From an uncultured Brachyspira sp. (lineage in GTDB: Bacteria > Spirochaetota > Brachyspiria > Brachyspirales > Brachyspiraceae): 64,000 nucleotides of DNA. A model generated the notes under the pieces. That model worked only from the letters and a program-made list of their open reading frames with translations. It searched no databases and was not told the origin of the DNA. This document shows, one piece after another, positions 35,257 through 43,074 of this stretch (position 1 is the first letter of the stretch; every line of letters starts with the position of its first letter). The stretch lies in the NCBI RefSeq assembly GCF_944393015.1, contig NZ_CALXYQ010000002.1, forward strand, positions 1 to 64,000, in the 5' to 3' direction. A program made the position numbers and the translations under genes.

Positions 35257-35757
35257 ATGAAAAGAAATTTAAATGCTGTAAAAACTTTTAATCCTTTAAA
35301 CGATTATTTTATACGATATCTTTTCACAGATAAGGGAAGCAGTGAGTCTATACTTTTGGACTTTATCAATTCTATAATGATTAATGCTAATATGAAGACT
35401 TTCCGCTCTGTTGAAATACTTACCCCTTCGCCGAAGGCGGGCAGTCGCCTTAATTTAAAGAAAAATAAAAATTTAAAAGAAACTATTGTTGATGTAAAGT
35501 GTATTACACAAAACGGATCAGTAGTTATTATAGAAATACAATTACAAGGTAATTCAAGATTTCCAGAGAGAATACTTTATTATTGGGCAGCTAATTACAG
35601 TAAGCTATTAAAGCATGGTGAAAGATATGATGAATTAACTCCTGTAATAAGTATTAATTTACTCAATTTAGATAATACTTATAGTATAATTAGTAATAAA
35701 ATAAATTTATGGTGTAATGAAATGTATTCAGCCGCACCTATAGAAGACTATCTATAA
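35257..35757 (+). pseudogene. Rpn-family PD-(D/E)XK nuclease, N-terminal part, copy 2
   Basis: 166 residues with LNDYFIRYLF, the DVKC aspartate and the VIIEIQLQGNSRFPERILYYW segment of the intact gene. Like copy 1 it diverges after INLLN and ends in the stop contributed by the inserted block, losing about 60 codons of the middle. It also carries an in-frame GC-rich insertion at 35427-35449 that adds the residues SPKAGSRLN. I list it as a pseudogene because the fold is incomplete. However, both halves remain open and well placed for translation, so a functional split gene is possible. Confidence 0.7.
35425..35450 (+). repeat. In-frame GC-rich palindromic insertion
   Basis: CCTTCGCCGAAGG (35425-35437) is a near-perfect palindrome, and GGCG..CGCC follows. 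It is about 75% G+C in a gene of about 30%. Copy 1 and the intact gene lack it. It inserts a multiple of three bases and keeps the frame, reminiscent of the palindromic elements found inside Rickettsia genes. Confidence 0.55.
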
Positions 35758-35802
35758 TATTTTGAAATACGGTGCGGGTCGGTGCTACAGCTAGTAGGGA
35801 GG
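35638..35802 (+). repeat. 165-bp inserted block with 34-loop element, copy E3b
   Basis: Identical to 25907-26071 except for one base. Core CCGCAC (35732-35737) and GTGCGG (35772-35777) enclose 34 bases. Ends with GGGAGG, which becomes the ribosome site of the following ORF. Confidence 0.75.
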
Positions 35803-35807
35803 AAATT

Positions 35808-36134
35808 ATGTCTGAAATAGTAGAAGAAAAACCTATAATGGAAGAAGTACAAAAGAAATATAATAATTTTGTAAAAAGTAAATTGATGATGATGGAATAT
35901 GAGAAGAAAGAAGCATATCTATACGGTAATCAAATAATGCTTGATGAAGAAAGAAGATTAGGAAAAGAAGAAGGTATAAAAGAGGGTATTGAACGAGGTA
36001 TTGAACAGGGTATTGAACAAGGAGAAAAAAATAAAGCCATATCTATAGCTAAAAGTCTTAAAAAATCAGGTTTAGATAAGAAATTTATAAGTGAAAATAC
36101 AGGATTAACTATAGAGGAAATAGAGAAACTTTAA
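35808..36134 (+). CDS. Rpn C-terminal ORF (RpnS-like candidate antitoxin), copy 2
   Basis: 108 residues, exactly the length of the corresponding internal ORF of the intact gene. The ATG has GGGAGG five bases upstream, an excellent ribosome site. The protein has MSEIVEEKPIMEEVQKKYNNF, a helical middle, a Gly-Ile-Glu-Gln repeat linker (GIEQGIEQGEKN) and the C-terminal helix pair ISENTGLTIEEIEKL. In E. coli Rpn proteins the C-terminal domain is also made as a separate small protein (RpnS) that blocks the nuclease. By analogy this may be an antitoxin without an intact toxin in cis. It lies in the same transcript as the rRNA methyltransferase gene, which starts 10 bases later. Confidence 0.7.
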   Translation: MSEIVEEKPIMEEVQKKYNNFVKSKLMMMEYEKKEAYLYGNQIMLDEERRLGKEEGIKEGIERGIEQGIEQGEKNKAISIAKSLKKSGLDKKFISENTGLTIEEIEKL

Positions 36135-36144
36135 TATAAATTTT

Positions 36145-37341
36145 ATGAAAGTAAAAATTATAGATACTGCTTATGGCGGATATGGAATTGCTAAAGATGA
36201 AAATGGAAAGGTTATATTTGTAGCCCATAGTGTTGAAGGCGATATATTGGATATTACTATAACTAAAGAAAGTAAAAAATTTTCTTATGCCTCTATAAAT
36301 AAAATAATAGAATCTTCCAAGTTTAGAATAAAACCAAAATGCAAGTATGCTGGTATTTGCGGTGGATGTTTATTTAATCATATAGAATATAATAAACAAT
36401 TAGATATAAAAAAGAATGTTGTTTTAAATGCTATTAGAAATATTGACTTTAATAAAGATATAAAAATAATTTGCGGAAATAATGTTCATTACAGACTTAG
36501 AGTTAATATGATAGCTGATAATGGTAGAATTGGTTTTTATAGATTTAAAAGCAATGAGTTTGTAAATATTGATGAATGTATTATTTTAAAAGGAAGTTTA
36601 TTTGAAAAGATAAAGAATTTTGCCTCCAAAAACAATATTACAGGAAGTATTTATTTAATAGAAAATAACAATGACGAAGCTCTTGCATTTATTGAACTTA
36701 ATAAAAAAATAAATATAAAATGTTTTGAAAAATATTTTAAAGGGATAACGGTAAAGCATAATAAAAATATTAAAAGCTATGGAACTGATACTATACTTTA
36801 TAAAACTAAATACGGTAATATACCAATAGGGCATAAAACATTTTTTCAAAGTAATTTATATCTTCTTGATGATTTTCAGCATAATGTCATTAAATATTTG
36901 AATGATAATGATAGTACTATAGTTGAGCTTTATGCAGGAAGCGGATTTTTTACATCGGCTTTAGAAAATAGAATAAAAAGTTTTAATAATAATTGTAAAT
37001 TCATTGCTTCAGAAATAAATAAAGATTCTGTACTGATAGCAAATAAATATGATTTAAAAATAAAAAATGAAGATGCTTTTATAACATTAAAAAATATTGA
37101 TTATTATATTGATGCCTTAATATTAGACCCGCCTAGAGAAGGAATTGATAAAAAAGTAATAGATGAAATAATAAGAATCAAACCGAAAAAAATCATATAT
37201 GTTTCATGCGATCCTATGACTTTTGCACGTGATGTTAATTTATTGAAAGATCATTATAATTTGTCGGATTTAAATATTATAGATATGTTTGCTGATACTT
37301 ATCATATAGAACTTATTTCTTTTTTAGAGTATAAAAATTAA
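36145..37341 (+). CDS. 23S rRNA (uracil-5-)-methyltransferase, RlmD/RumA type
   Basis: 398 residues. A N-terminal TRAM-like domain (about 1-60) is followed by iron-sulphur cysteines in CKYAGICGGC (about 69-78) with the fourth near residue 147. The SAM-binding region VELYAGSGFFTSAL (about 260) follows. The catalytic motifs are LDPPREGIDKKV and VSCDPMTFARDV, with the nucleophilic cysteine. It should methylate C5 of a uridine in 23S rRNA; RlmD versus RlmC/TrmA cannot be settled. It starts 10 bases after the Rpn C-terminal ORF with no ribosome site of its own. Confidence 0.88.
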   Translation: MKVKIIDTAYGGYGIAKDENGKVIFVAHSVEGDILDITITKESKKFSYASINKIIESSKFRIKPKCKYAGICGGCLFNHIEYNKQLDIKKNVVLNAIRNIDFNKDIKIICGNNVHYRLRVNMIADNGRIGFYRFKSNEFVNIDECIILKGSLFEKIKNFASKNNITGSIYLIENNNDEALAFIELNKKINIKCFEKYFKGITVKHNKNIKSYGTDTILYKTKYGNIPIGHKTFFQSNLYLLDDFQHNVIKYLNDNDSTIVELYAGSGFFTSALENRIKSFNNNCKFIASEINKDSVLIANKYDLKIKNEDAFITLKNIDYYIDALILDPPREGIDKKVIDEIIRIKPKKIIYVSCDPMTFARDVNLLKDHYNLSDLNIIDMFADTYHIELISFLEYKN

Positions 37342-37369
37342 TATCTTTTTATTAACTTTGTTTTAATTC

Positions 37370-37397
37370 TTGTTATTAATATGTTACATGATATAAT
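37370..37397 (+). promoter_or_regulatory. Promoter of the rfaE2-hldD unit
   Basis: TTGTTA (37370-37375), 16 bases, TATAAT (37392-37397). Confidence 0.55.
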
Positions 37398-37432
37398 TAA
37401 TTTACTAAATATAAAATTGGAATAAATCAATA

Positions 37433-37894
37433 ATGATAAATAAAAAACTCATAGAAAGAAATAATTTAGACGCTGTATTAAACAAATATAGAGAAGAAAA
37501 TAAAAAAATAGTATTTACAAACGGCTGTTTTGATATACTTCATCGCGGACATGTGGAATATTTACAGAAGGCTAGAGAACTTGGCGATCTGCTTATTCTA
37601 GGGCTTAATAGCGACGATTCAGTAAAGCGTTTAAAAGGTAATGACAGACCTATTAATAATGAAATTGACAGAGCTATCGTGCTTGCTGCTTTGGAATGTA
37701 TTACTTATATATCTATATTTGATGAGGATACACCTCTTGAATTAATAAAAATAGTAAAGCCTGATGTTTTAGTAAAGGGCGGAGATTATAAAATAGAAAA
37801 TGTTGTGGGAAGAGAATATTCAAAAGAAACAGTACTCATTGACTTTGTTGATGGATATTCTACTACTAATATTATAAAAAAAATTAATAGTTAA
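37433..37894 (+). CDS. rfaE2: D-glycero-beta-D-manno-heptose-1-phosphate adenylyltransferase
   Basis: 153 residues, a stand-alone version of the HldE C-terminal domain. The nucleotidyltransferase motif is FTNGCFDILHRGHVEYL (HxGH form), with LNSDDSVKRLKG next and the KGGDY segment near residue 120. It makes ADP-D-glycero-beta-D-manno-heptose, the precursor of lipooligosaccharide core heptose. hldD, the next enzyme, begins 33 bases later. The kinase part (HldA), GmhA and GmhB must be elsewhere. Confidence 0.92.
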   Translation: MINKKLIERNNLDAVLNKYREENKKIVFTNGCFDILHRGHVEYLQKARELGDLLILGLNSDDSVKRLKGNDRPINNEIDRAIVLAALECITYISIFDEDTPLELIKIVKPDVLVKGGDYKIENVVGREYSKETVLIDFVDGYSTTNIIKKINS

Positions 37895-37927
37895 TAATAT
37901 AAATTAATAAAAATCGGAGGATTTAAT

Positions 37928-38884
37928 ATGATTATAGTAACTGGAGGAGCCGGATTTATAGGTTCTAATATAGTAAGAGGATTAAATAATTTAGGAATTG
38001 ATGATATATTAATAGTTGATAATTTGAAAAACGCTTCTAAACATAAGAATTTAAATAGAATTAAATTTAAAGACTATATTGATAAAGAAGATTTTACTTT
38101 AGATTATTTAACTTCATTTGTAAATAATAATAAAGTTGAGGCAATATTTCATCAGGGTGCTTGTTCTGATACTATGGAAACAGACGGTAAATATATGATG
38201 AAAAATAATTATGAATATACAAAAAATGTTCTTCATGTTTGTTTAGATAAGAAAATAAGATTCTTATATGCTTCAAGTGCCTCTGTATACGGAAATGGTG
38301 AAAATGGTTTTGAAGAAGATGAAAAAAATGAATATCCTTTGAATGTTTATGCTTTTTCAAAATATCAATTTGACAGATATTTAAATAAATTATTCAAAGA
38401 AAATAAAGTAAATAGTCAGGTTGTAGGACTTAGATATTTTAATGTTTACGGCCCTCAGGAGAATCATAAAGGAAGAATGGCTTCTGTTGCTTTTCATTTG
38501 TTTAATCAGATAAAAGCAGGCGAGAGAATGAAAATATTTGAAGGAAGTGAGAATTTTTTAAGAGATTTTATACATATAGATGATGTTGTTTCTGTTAATA
38601 ATTTCTTTTTTGAAAATGAAAATAAATCTGGTATATTTAATTGCGGTACAGGAAATGCTGAAAGTTTTGTTGAAATTGCTAAGGCATTGAAAGAAGTTTA
38701 TAAATCAGCTGAAATAGAATATATAGCATTCCCAGATGCTTTGAAAGGTAAATATCAAAAATACACACAGGCTGATTTAAAGAAATTGAGAGCTATTGGT
38801 TATGATAAGCCTTTTATGAATGTTAACACTGGTGTAAAAAAATATGCTGAAGTTTTGGAAAAAAGCTGCGGTTATTTAATGTAA
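37928..38884 (+). CDS. hldD: ADP-L-glycero-D-manno-heptose 6-epimerase
   Basis: 318 residues. A short-chain dehydrogenase of the NAD-dependent epimerase type. It begins IIVTGGAGFIGSNIV and has the catalytic YAFSKYQFD (Tyr-x3-Lys), a serine triad region in ASSASVYG and the HldD-typical FHQGACSDTME. It converts the D,D-heptose nucleotide to the L,D form used in the core. ATCGGAGGA precedes the ATG. It forms an operon with rfaE2. Confidence 0.95.
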   Translation: MIIVTGGAGFIGSNIVRGLNNLGIDDILIVDNLKNASKHKNLNRIKFKDYIDKEDFTLDYLTSFVNNNKVEAIFHQGACSDTMETDGKYMMKNNYEYTKNVLHVCLDKKIRFLYASSASVYGNGENGFEEDEKNEYPLNVYAFSKYQFDRYLNKLFKENKVNSQVVGLRYFNVYGPQENHKGRMASVAFHLFNQIKAGERMKIFEGSENFLRDFIHIDDVVSVNNFFFENENKSGIFNCGTGNAESFVEIAKALKEVYKSAEIEYIAFPDALKGKYQKYTQADLKKLRAIGYDKPFMNVNTGVKKYAEVLEKSCGYLM

Positions 38885-38914
38885 AAAATAGTATAAAATG
38901 TTTTACGATTATGC

Positions 38915-38942
38915 TTGATAATGATTTTATATTATATATAAA
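38915..38942 (+). promoter_or_regulatory. Promoter of the CAP-domain gene
   Basis: TTGATA (38915-38920), 16 bases, TATAAA (38937-38942). Confidence 0.5.
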
Positions 38943-38960
38943 CTTTTTCAGGATTTTATT

Positions 38961-39407
38961 ATGAAAAAAATTATTTTAATTACATTTAGTATTTTATTTT
39001 TAGCATTGCCTTTATTCTCTCAAGATCCCGAGCAGTCAGCAAAACTTCTTGAGTTAATAAATGAGGAGAGGCAAAAAGCAGGACTTGAGGCATATCAAAC
39101 AAATGAAGATTTGCAAAATGCAGCAGCTATCAGGGCAGAAGAGATATCTAAAGTTTTCGAATCTAAAAGACCTGACGGAAGAGAAATGCATACCGTATAT
39201 TCAGAAAACGGAATAAGAGTAGCATATTACGGAGAATCTATAAGAAGCGGATATGAAACAGCAAGCGGTATTTTCAAAGCTATGATTAAAGATCCTAGCG
39301 ATTCGTCTTCTATATTAGATATGGATTATACTCATATTGGCATTGGAATATATAAAAATTCTAAAAATACATATTGGGCTATTCTTTATTGTTCATTAGC
39401 TGAATAA
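38961..39407 (+). CDS. Exported CAP-superfamily (SCP/PR-1) protein
   Basis: 148 residues. Signal peptide of about 20 residues (ending LFSQ). The CAP domain follows, with LLELINEERQKAGLEAY at its start, REMHTVYSENG and YYGESIRSGYETA in the middle and MDYTHIGIGIYKN toward the end. Of the classical His-Glu-His-Glu site, His in MH, Glu in GESI and His in YTHIG are present. Bacterial CAP proteins are secreted and mostly uncharacterised. A 46-base gap separates it from a small lipoprotein gene, possibly in the same transcript. Confidence 0.88.
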   Translation: MKKIILITFSILFLALPLFSQDPEQSAKLLELINEERQKAGLEAYQTNEDLQNAAAIRAEEISKVFESKRPDGREMHTVYSENGIRVAYYGESIRSGYETASGIFKAMIKDPSDSSSILDMDYTHIGIGIYKNSKNTYWAILYCSLAE

Positions 39408-39452
39408 ATAATAATATTATTATTAAAATAAATTAAAACGGAGTAAACTCTT

Positions 39453-39662
39453 ATGAAAAAAATTATTTTTATTTCTTGTATTATATTATCAATGATTTTT
39501 ATATCTTGTGAAGATGATAAAGTTGAAAAAAGTATAGACAAAGTTACTGATAAGATAGAAAATTCAATAGATAAAGCAGGAGACAAAATAGAAAAAGCTG
39601 GAGAAAAGGCTGAAAAAGCTTTAGATGAAGCGGGAGATAAAATAGAAGAGATTATTGAATAA
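39453..39662 (+). CDS. Small lipoprotein with an amphipathic repeat
   Basis: 69 residues. Signal with lipobox IFISC (Cys about residue 18). The mature 50 residues form a charged repeat based on DKxxDKIExSIDKAGDKIEKA, with Ile/Val every 3-4 residues. This predicts one long amphipathic helix, like LEA- or apolipoprotein-type helices. It is probably an outer- or inner-membrane-anchored surfactant-like or stress protein. ACGGAG precedes the ATG. A bidirectional terminator follows at 39691. Confidence 0.8.
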   Translation: MKKIIFISCIILSMIFISCEDDKVEKSIDKVTDKIENSIDKAGDKIEKAGEKAEKALDEAGDKIEEIIE

Positions 39663-39690
39663 TTTTTATTTAATTTCTTAAAAAATAATA

Positions 39691-39726
39691 AAGGCTTGGG
39701 TTTTTAATTAAACTCAAGCCTTTTAT
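39691..39726. terminator. Bidirectional terminator, copy 1
   Basis: AAGGCTTGGGTTT pairs with AAACTCAAGCCTT around TTAATT, ending in TTTT. It serves the small lipoprotein (plus) and the 310-residue lipoprotein (minus). Nearly identical to the terminator at 40917-40955. Confidence 0.8.
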
Positions 39727-39727
39727 T

Positions 39728-40660
39728 CTATTTTTTAATAAATGTTAAATATTCTGTATTTTCAAATTTTACTGTAATTAATGAATAGTCAATTTGATTT
39801 GTATATGATATATCTTTAATTATTTGTTGAATATAATCAGAAATAGTATTGTAATCTTTGTAATTTATATTTAATCTTTTGGTTTCCATTGTAATTGTAC
39901 TATTTTCAAATTTTAATGTAGATCTTGTAGATATATTATAATGTCTCAAAGTTTCTGCCACCAAAATACTTTCTGCATCACTAGTAGTCATTTGACCTGA
40001 AGATAATGAATTATTTTCTAAAGAGCCTTCATTTAATAGATATTCATTTTCAGATAATTTTATTAATTTATCATTATATTTTTGTTCTAGGTTAGTATTA
40101 CCATTTTGCATTCTTTTTATAATTACATATCCGTCAGATTTTATTTCAATTCCAGTATTATTTTGATTACCATCCATATAATATATACCAGCATAATCAT
40201 TTGGTATATATCCGCTTACTTCTTTTAAGGTAGCATTTACATTAACACTATTAACTTGCCCGGATAATGATAAACTTCCGCCGTTTAAATTAAGTGAAAC
40301 ATCTACAGTATTCATATCAGAAGTACTTTGAGCAAACATTATTGATTTTGCAGTTGCTGATGATGAAGTATCATATTTTATAGTAGGCATTTGACCTTTT
40401 ATTGTATATTGTGAGTCGGATATTTTAGTAACCATTTCTTTTTTTATTGTTAATAAAACATTGTCCATATTCATATAAATACTTCCGTCTTCATTAATAA
40501 ATAATGCAGAAGCATTTCCAAATGTTCCAAATTTAAAATTACCTGTAAAAGATCGTGAATGATTATTATTATTTGTTGTTGTAGGAGCTGTAGTTTTATT
40601 TCCGCATCCTATAATAAATAAAGATAATAACATCATTGATGTAATTAAAAGTTTTTTCAT
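39728..40660 (-). CDS. Hypothetical lipoprotein
   Basis: 310 residues. Signal with lipobox LFIIGC (Cys about residue 19) followed by a Thr/Asn-rich spacer. The mature part has two similar halves (FKFGTFGNASALFINEDGSIYMN and YAGIYYMDGNQNNTGIEIKSDGYV, quoted in part) suggesting a repeated beta domain. I do not recognise a family. AAGGAG precedes the ATG. The predicted leader of about 210 bases contains seven copies of a heptamer (40794-40842). Both ends of the gene are bounded by near-identical terminators. Confidence 0.8.
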   Translation of the reverse strand: MKKLLITSMMLLSLFIIGCGNKTTAPTTTNNNNHSRSFTGNFKFGTFGNASALFINEDGSIYMNMDNVLLTIKKEMVTKISDSQYTIKGQMPTIKYDTSSSATAKSIMFAQSTSDMNTVDVSLNLNGGSLSLSGQVNSVNVNATLKEVSGYIPNDYAGIYYMDGNQNNTGIEIKSDGYVIIKRMQNGNTNLEQKYNDKLIKLSENEYLLNEGSLENNSLSSGQMTTSDAESILVAETLRHYNISTRSTLKFENSTITMETKRLNINYKDYNTISDYIQQIIKDISYTNQIDYSLITVKFENTEYLTFIKK

Positions 40661-40793
40661 ATTTTTCTCCTTAAAAAATATATTTATTAAATTTTTATTA
40701 ATTAAAATTTTTGCAACGATAAAAGAAATGCTGTATTTTATTAATTGTGTATTTTTGATTGATAAATTATTATTAGAAATTATAAATTTATTT

Positions 40794-40842
40794 GGAGCTT
40801 GGAGCTTGGAGCTTGGAGCTTGGAGCTTGGAGCTTGGAGCTT
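40794..40842 (-). repeat. Seven tandem copies of GGAGCTT
   Basis: Perfect 7 x 7-bp array (GGAGCTT on plus, AAGCTCC on minus). It starts about 30 bases after the predicted transcript start of the lipoprotein gene, so it is in its mRNA leader. Each unit contains CUCC, which can pair with the gene's own AAGGAG. Seven-base arrays change copy number readily by slippage. Confidence 0.9.
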
Positions 40843-40878
40843 ATTATACTTTATAAAAATTAAATTATTCATATAGTA

Positions 40879-40906
40879 ATTATATATTTATATTATTTAA
40901 TGTCAA
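40879..40906 (-). promoter_or_regulatory. Promoter of the hypothetical lipoprotein gene
   Basis: On the minus strand TTGACA (40906-40901), 16 bases, TATAAT (40884-40879): consensus. It immediately follows the terminator of the upstream gene. Confidence 0.75.
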
Positions 40907-40916
40907 TATATAAACA

Positions 40917-40955
40917 AAAAGGCTTAAGTTTTTAATTAAACTCAAGCCTTTTATT
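40917..40955. terminator. Intrinsic terminator, copy 2
   Basis: AAGGCTTAAGTTT pairs with AAACTCAAGCCTT around TTAATT. On the minus strand it ends the response-regulator gene. 30 of 32 core bases match the terminator at 39691. Confidence 0.8.
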
Positions 40956-40977
40956 ATTTTTATAATAAGAAATTTTA

Positions 40978-41370
40978 TTATTTATTTTCTTGATTTTTCT
41001 TATATTCTATAGCCTCATGTACTATAGGAATTAAAGTATCAAAATCCAATGGTTTTTCTATGAGTCTGAATACTCCCTCTGCAATAATTTCTTTTACCAT
41101 TTCAGTATTACCATAAGCTGTAATTATTATAATAGGTATAGAGCTTTTTCTCTTTTTCATTTCTCTTATAAGAGCAAGTCCAGTCATAGAAGGCATAAGC
41201 AAATCTGTGATTATAACATCAACAGGATTATGTTCTAATATAGTTATTGCTGATTTACCATTTTCTGCTGTAACAATTTCAAAATCATGAGGTTCAAAAG
41301 TATATTTTATAAGATCCCTAATAGGTTCTTCATCATCTACAGCAAGTATTAAAGGTTTACCATTAATCAT
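40978..41370 (-). CDS. CheY-like single-domain response regulator
   Basis: 130 residues. Receiver domain with LAVDDEEPIRDL (acidic pair about residues 11-12), phosphoacceptor Asp in VIITDLLMPSMTG (about 55), Thr in IIITAYGN and Lys in RLIEKPLDFD. There is no output domain. It is 18 bases downstream of gltX and probably co-transcribed. The site before its ATG is AATTGGGGTAGA, the same 12-mer found before recN. Partner kinase unknown. Confidence 0.9.
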   Translation of the reverse strand: MINGKPLILAVDDEEPIRDLIKYTFEPHDFEIVTAENGKSAITILEHNPVDVIITDLLMPSMTGLALIREMKKRKSSIPIIIITAYGNTEMVKEIIAEGVFRLIEKPLDFDTLIPIVHEAIEYKKNQENK

Positions 41371-41388
41371 ATTCTACCCCAATTATTA

Positions 41389-42834
41389 TTAAATATATTT
41401 AGATAATCTGTAAAGAACATTCTTTTTGCCTAGAAGTTCGCAAATATGTGATAATTCGCTTCCGGCAGCACTTCCTGTCAATACATATCTTATTGGGTGA
41501 TACAGATTAGGACCTTTTAACCCTGTTTCTTTCTGTGCTTTTTTGATTAATGCTTTCATATATTCATCAGTAATTTCATCAGTATTTTCTATATCATTTT
41601 TGATGAATTGAAGAACTTTTTTGCTTTCTTCTTTGTTTACCATTTCTTTCATCTCATCAGTAAGCTCAAAATCATTTTCAAAGAATACAGGAACATATTT
41701 TACAATGTCGGATAAAACAACACAGTTATGTCTTATAACAGAAACAAGTTTTTTAGCCCAAGCATGTTCTTCTTCTGTATAATTTTCTTTTAAGAAGCCG
41801 CCATTAACTAAATATGGTATAAATAACTCTGTAATTTCATCTAAATTTGTATTTTTTATATGCCAAGCATTCAAGTGTCTTAATTTAGCAGTATCAAAAA
41901 TAGCAGGGCTTTTAGAGAAACGGTCTAATTTGAAGGCTTTAATCATATCATCATCAACCATAGTCTCCATAGCTTCTGGGTGAGTCCAGCCTAGTAAAGC
42001 TAAAAAGTTTCTCATAGCTTGAGGAAGAAATCCTTCGTCCTTGTATTCCATTAATGTAGCAGCACCATGTCTTTTTGATAATTTCTTTCTGTCATTACCA
42101 AGTATTGAAGAAGTATGTGCAAATCTAGGAGGTTTTTCTCCTAATGCCTCATAAATAAGTATTTGTTTAGGAGTATTTGATATATGATCTTCACCTCTTA
42201 TGACATGTGAAATTTTCATAAGCATATCATCTATAACAACGGCATAATTGTAAGTAGGGAATCCATTTTCTCTTACTATTATGATATCTCCTATTTCATT
42301 GCTATTAGTTTTTACTATTCCTCTAACAAAATCATCGAAAGTTACTATTTGATTTTTTGGAACTCTGAATCTTATTTTAGCAGGCTCTCCGTTTGCTACT
42401 CTTCTTTTAGCCTCTTCTAAAGGTATATCTTTACATTTGCCGTCATAAATAATAGGCTGATTAAGAGTTCTCTGCATATTAGATTTTTTTTCCAATTCTT
42501 CGGAAGTACAAAAACAATAATATGCTTTTCCTTCTTCCATAAGTTTTTCAGTATATTTTTTATATATATCTAGTCTTTCAGACTGAAAATACGGACCATA
42601 ATCTCCGCCAACTTCAGGACCTTCATCCCAATCTATACCAAGCCATTTTAATGATTTTATAGCCATATCAACAGCTTCTTTAGTACTTCTTTCCTGATCT
42701 GTATCTTCTATTCTTAGAATTAATTTTCCTTTTATAGCTTTGGCATATAACCAATTGAATAATGCAGTTCTAGCGTTTCCTATATGTAAAAAACCTGTTG
42801 GAGATGGAGCGAAACGAACTCTGATTTCCGACAT
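41389..42834 (-). CDS. gltX: Glutamyl-tRNA synthetase
   Basis: 481 residues, class I aminoacyl-tRNA synthetase. The HIGH motif is in APSPTGFLHIGNARTALFNW (residues 8-27). The KMSKS equivalent is DRKKLSKRHGA (about 248-258). An anticodon-binding alpha-helical C-terminal part follows. Length is standard. Whether it also charges tRNA-Gln depends on a GatCAB system not in this window. CAAGGAG lies before the ATG. Confidence 0.97.
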   Translation of the reverse strand: MSEIRVRFAPSPTGFLHIGNARTALFNWLYAKAIKGKLILRIEDTDQERSTKEAVDMAIKSLKWLGIDWDEGPEVGGDYGPYFQSERLDIYKKYTEKLMEEGKAYYCFCTSEELEKKSNMQRTLNQPIIYDGKCKDIPLEEAKRRVANGEPAKIRFRVPKNQIVTFDDFVRGIVKTNSNEIGDIIIVRENGFPTYNYAVVIDDMLMKISHVIRGEDHISNTPKQILIYEALGEKPPRFAHTSSILGNDRKKLSKRHGAATLMEYKDEGFLPQAMRNFLALLGWTHPEAMETMVDDDMIKAFKLDRFSKSPAIFDTAKLRHLNAWHIKNTNLDEITELFIPYLVNGGFLKENYTEEEHAWAKKLVSVIRHNCVVLSDIVKYVPVFFENDFELTDEMKEMVNKEESKKVLQFIKNDIENTDEITDEYMKALIKKAQKETGLKGPNLYHPIRYVLTGSAAGSELSHICELLGKKNVLYRLSKYI

Positions 42835-43018
42835 AATTTACTCCTTGATTTTTAAACTTGACCTATTATACATTAAAATAAATAAATATCAATTAATATA
42901 ACAGTTTTATGCAAAAATAAATTTTTAAGCAAATTTAATGATTTTTTGTAGTATATGTGTTGTATGTGAATAATTTTGTATTTTAATTACTAATATATTA
43001 ATATTTTTAATATAAAAC

Positions 43019-43047
43019 TTGAAATATTTTTATTAATATAATATAAT
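43019..43047 (+). promoter_or_regulatory. Promoter of the gmk-rpoZ-miaA operon
   Basis: TTGAAA (43019-43024), 17 bases, TATAAT (43042-43047). It makes the ATG at 43075 the start, not the TTG at 43051. Confidence 0.65.
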
Positions 43048-43074
43048 AAGTTGCAATTCTATATTTGGTGTATT

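Larger units (their letters stand above)
40661..40977. other. Gene-free interval: leader and promoter of the lipoprotein gene
   Basis: 317 bases holding, from right to left, the response-regulator terminator (40955-40917), a minus-strand promoter (40906-40879), the heptamer array (40842-40794) and an AT-rich leader ending in an AAGGAG ribosome site. I see nothing else. Confidence 0.7.

Noticed and set aside
40794-40842. Heptamer array as a CRISPR array
   Set aside because: Units are 7 bp and contiguous with no spacers, and there are no cas genes.
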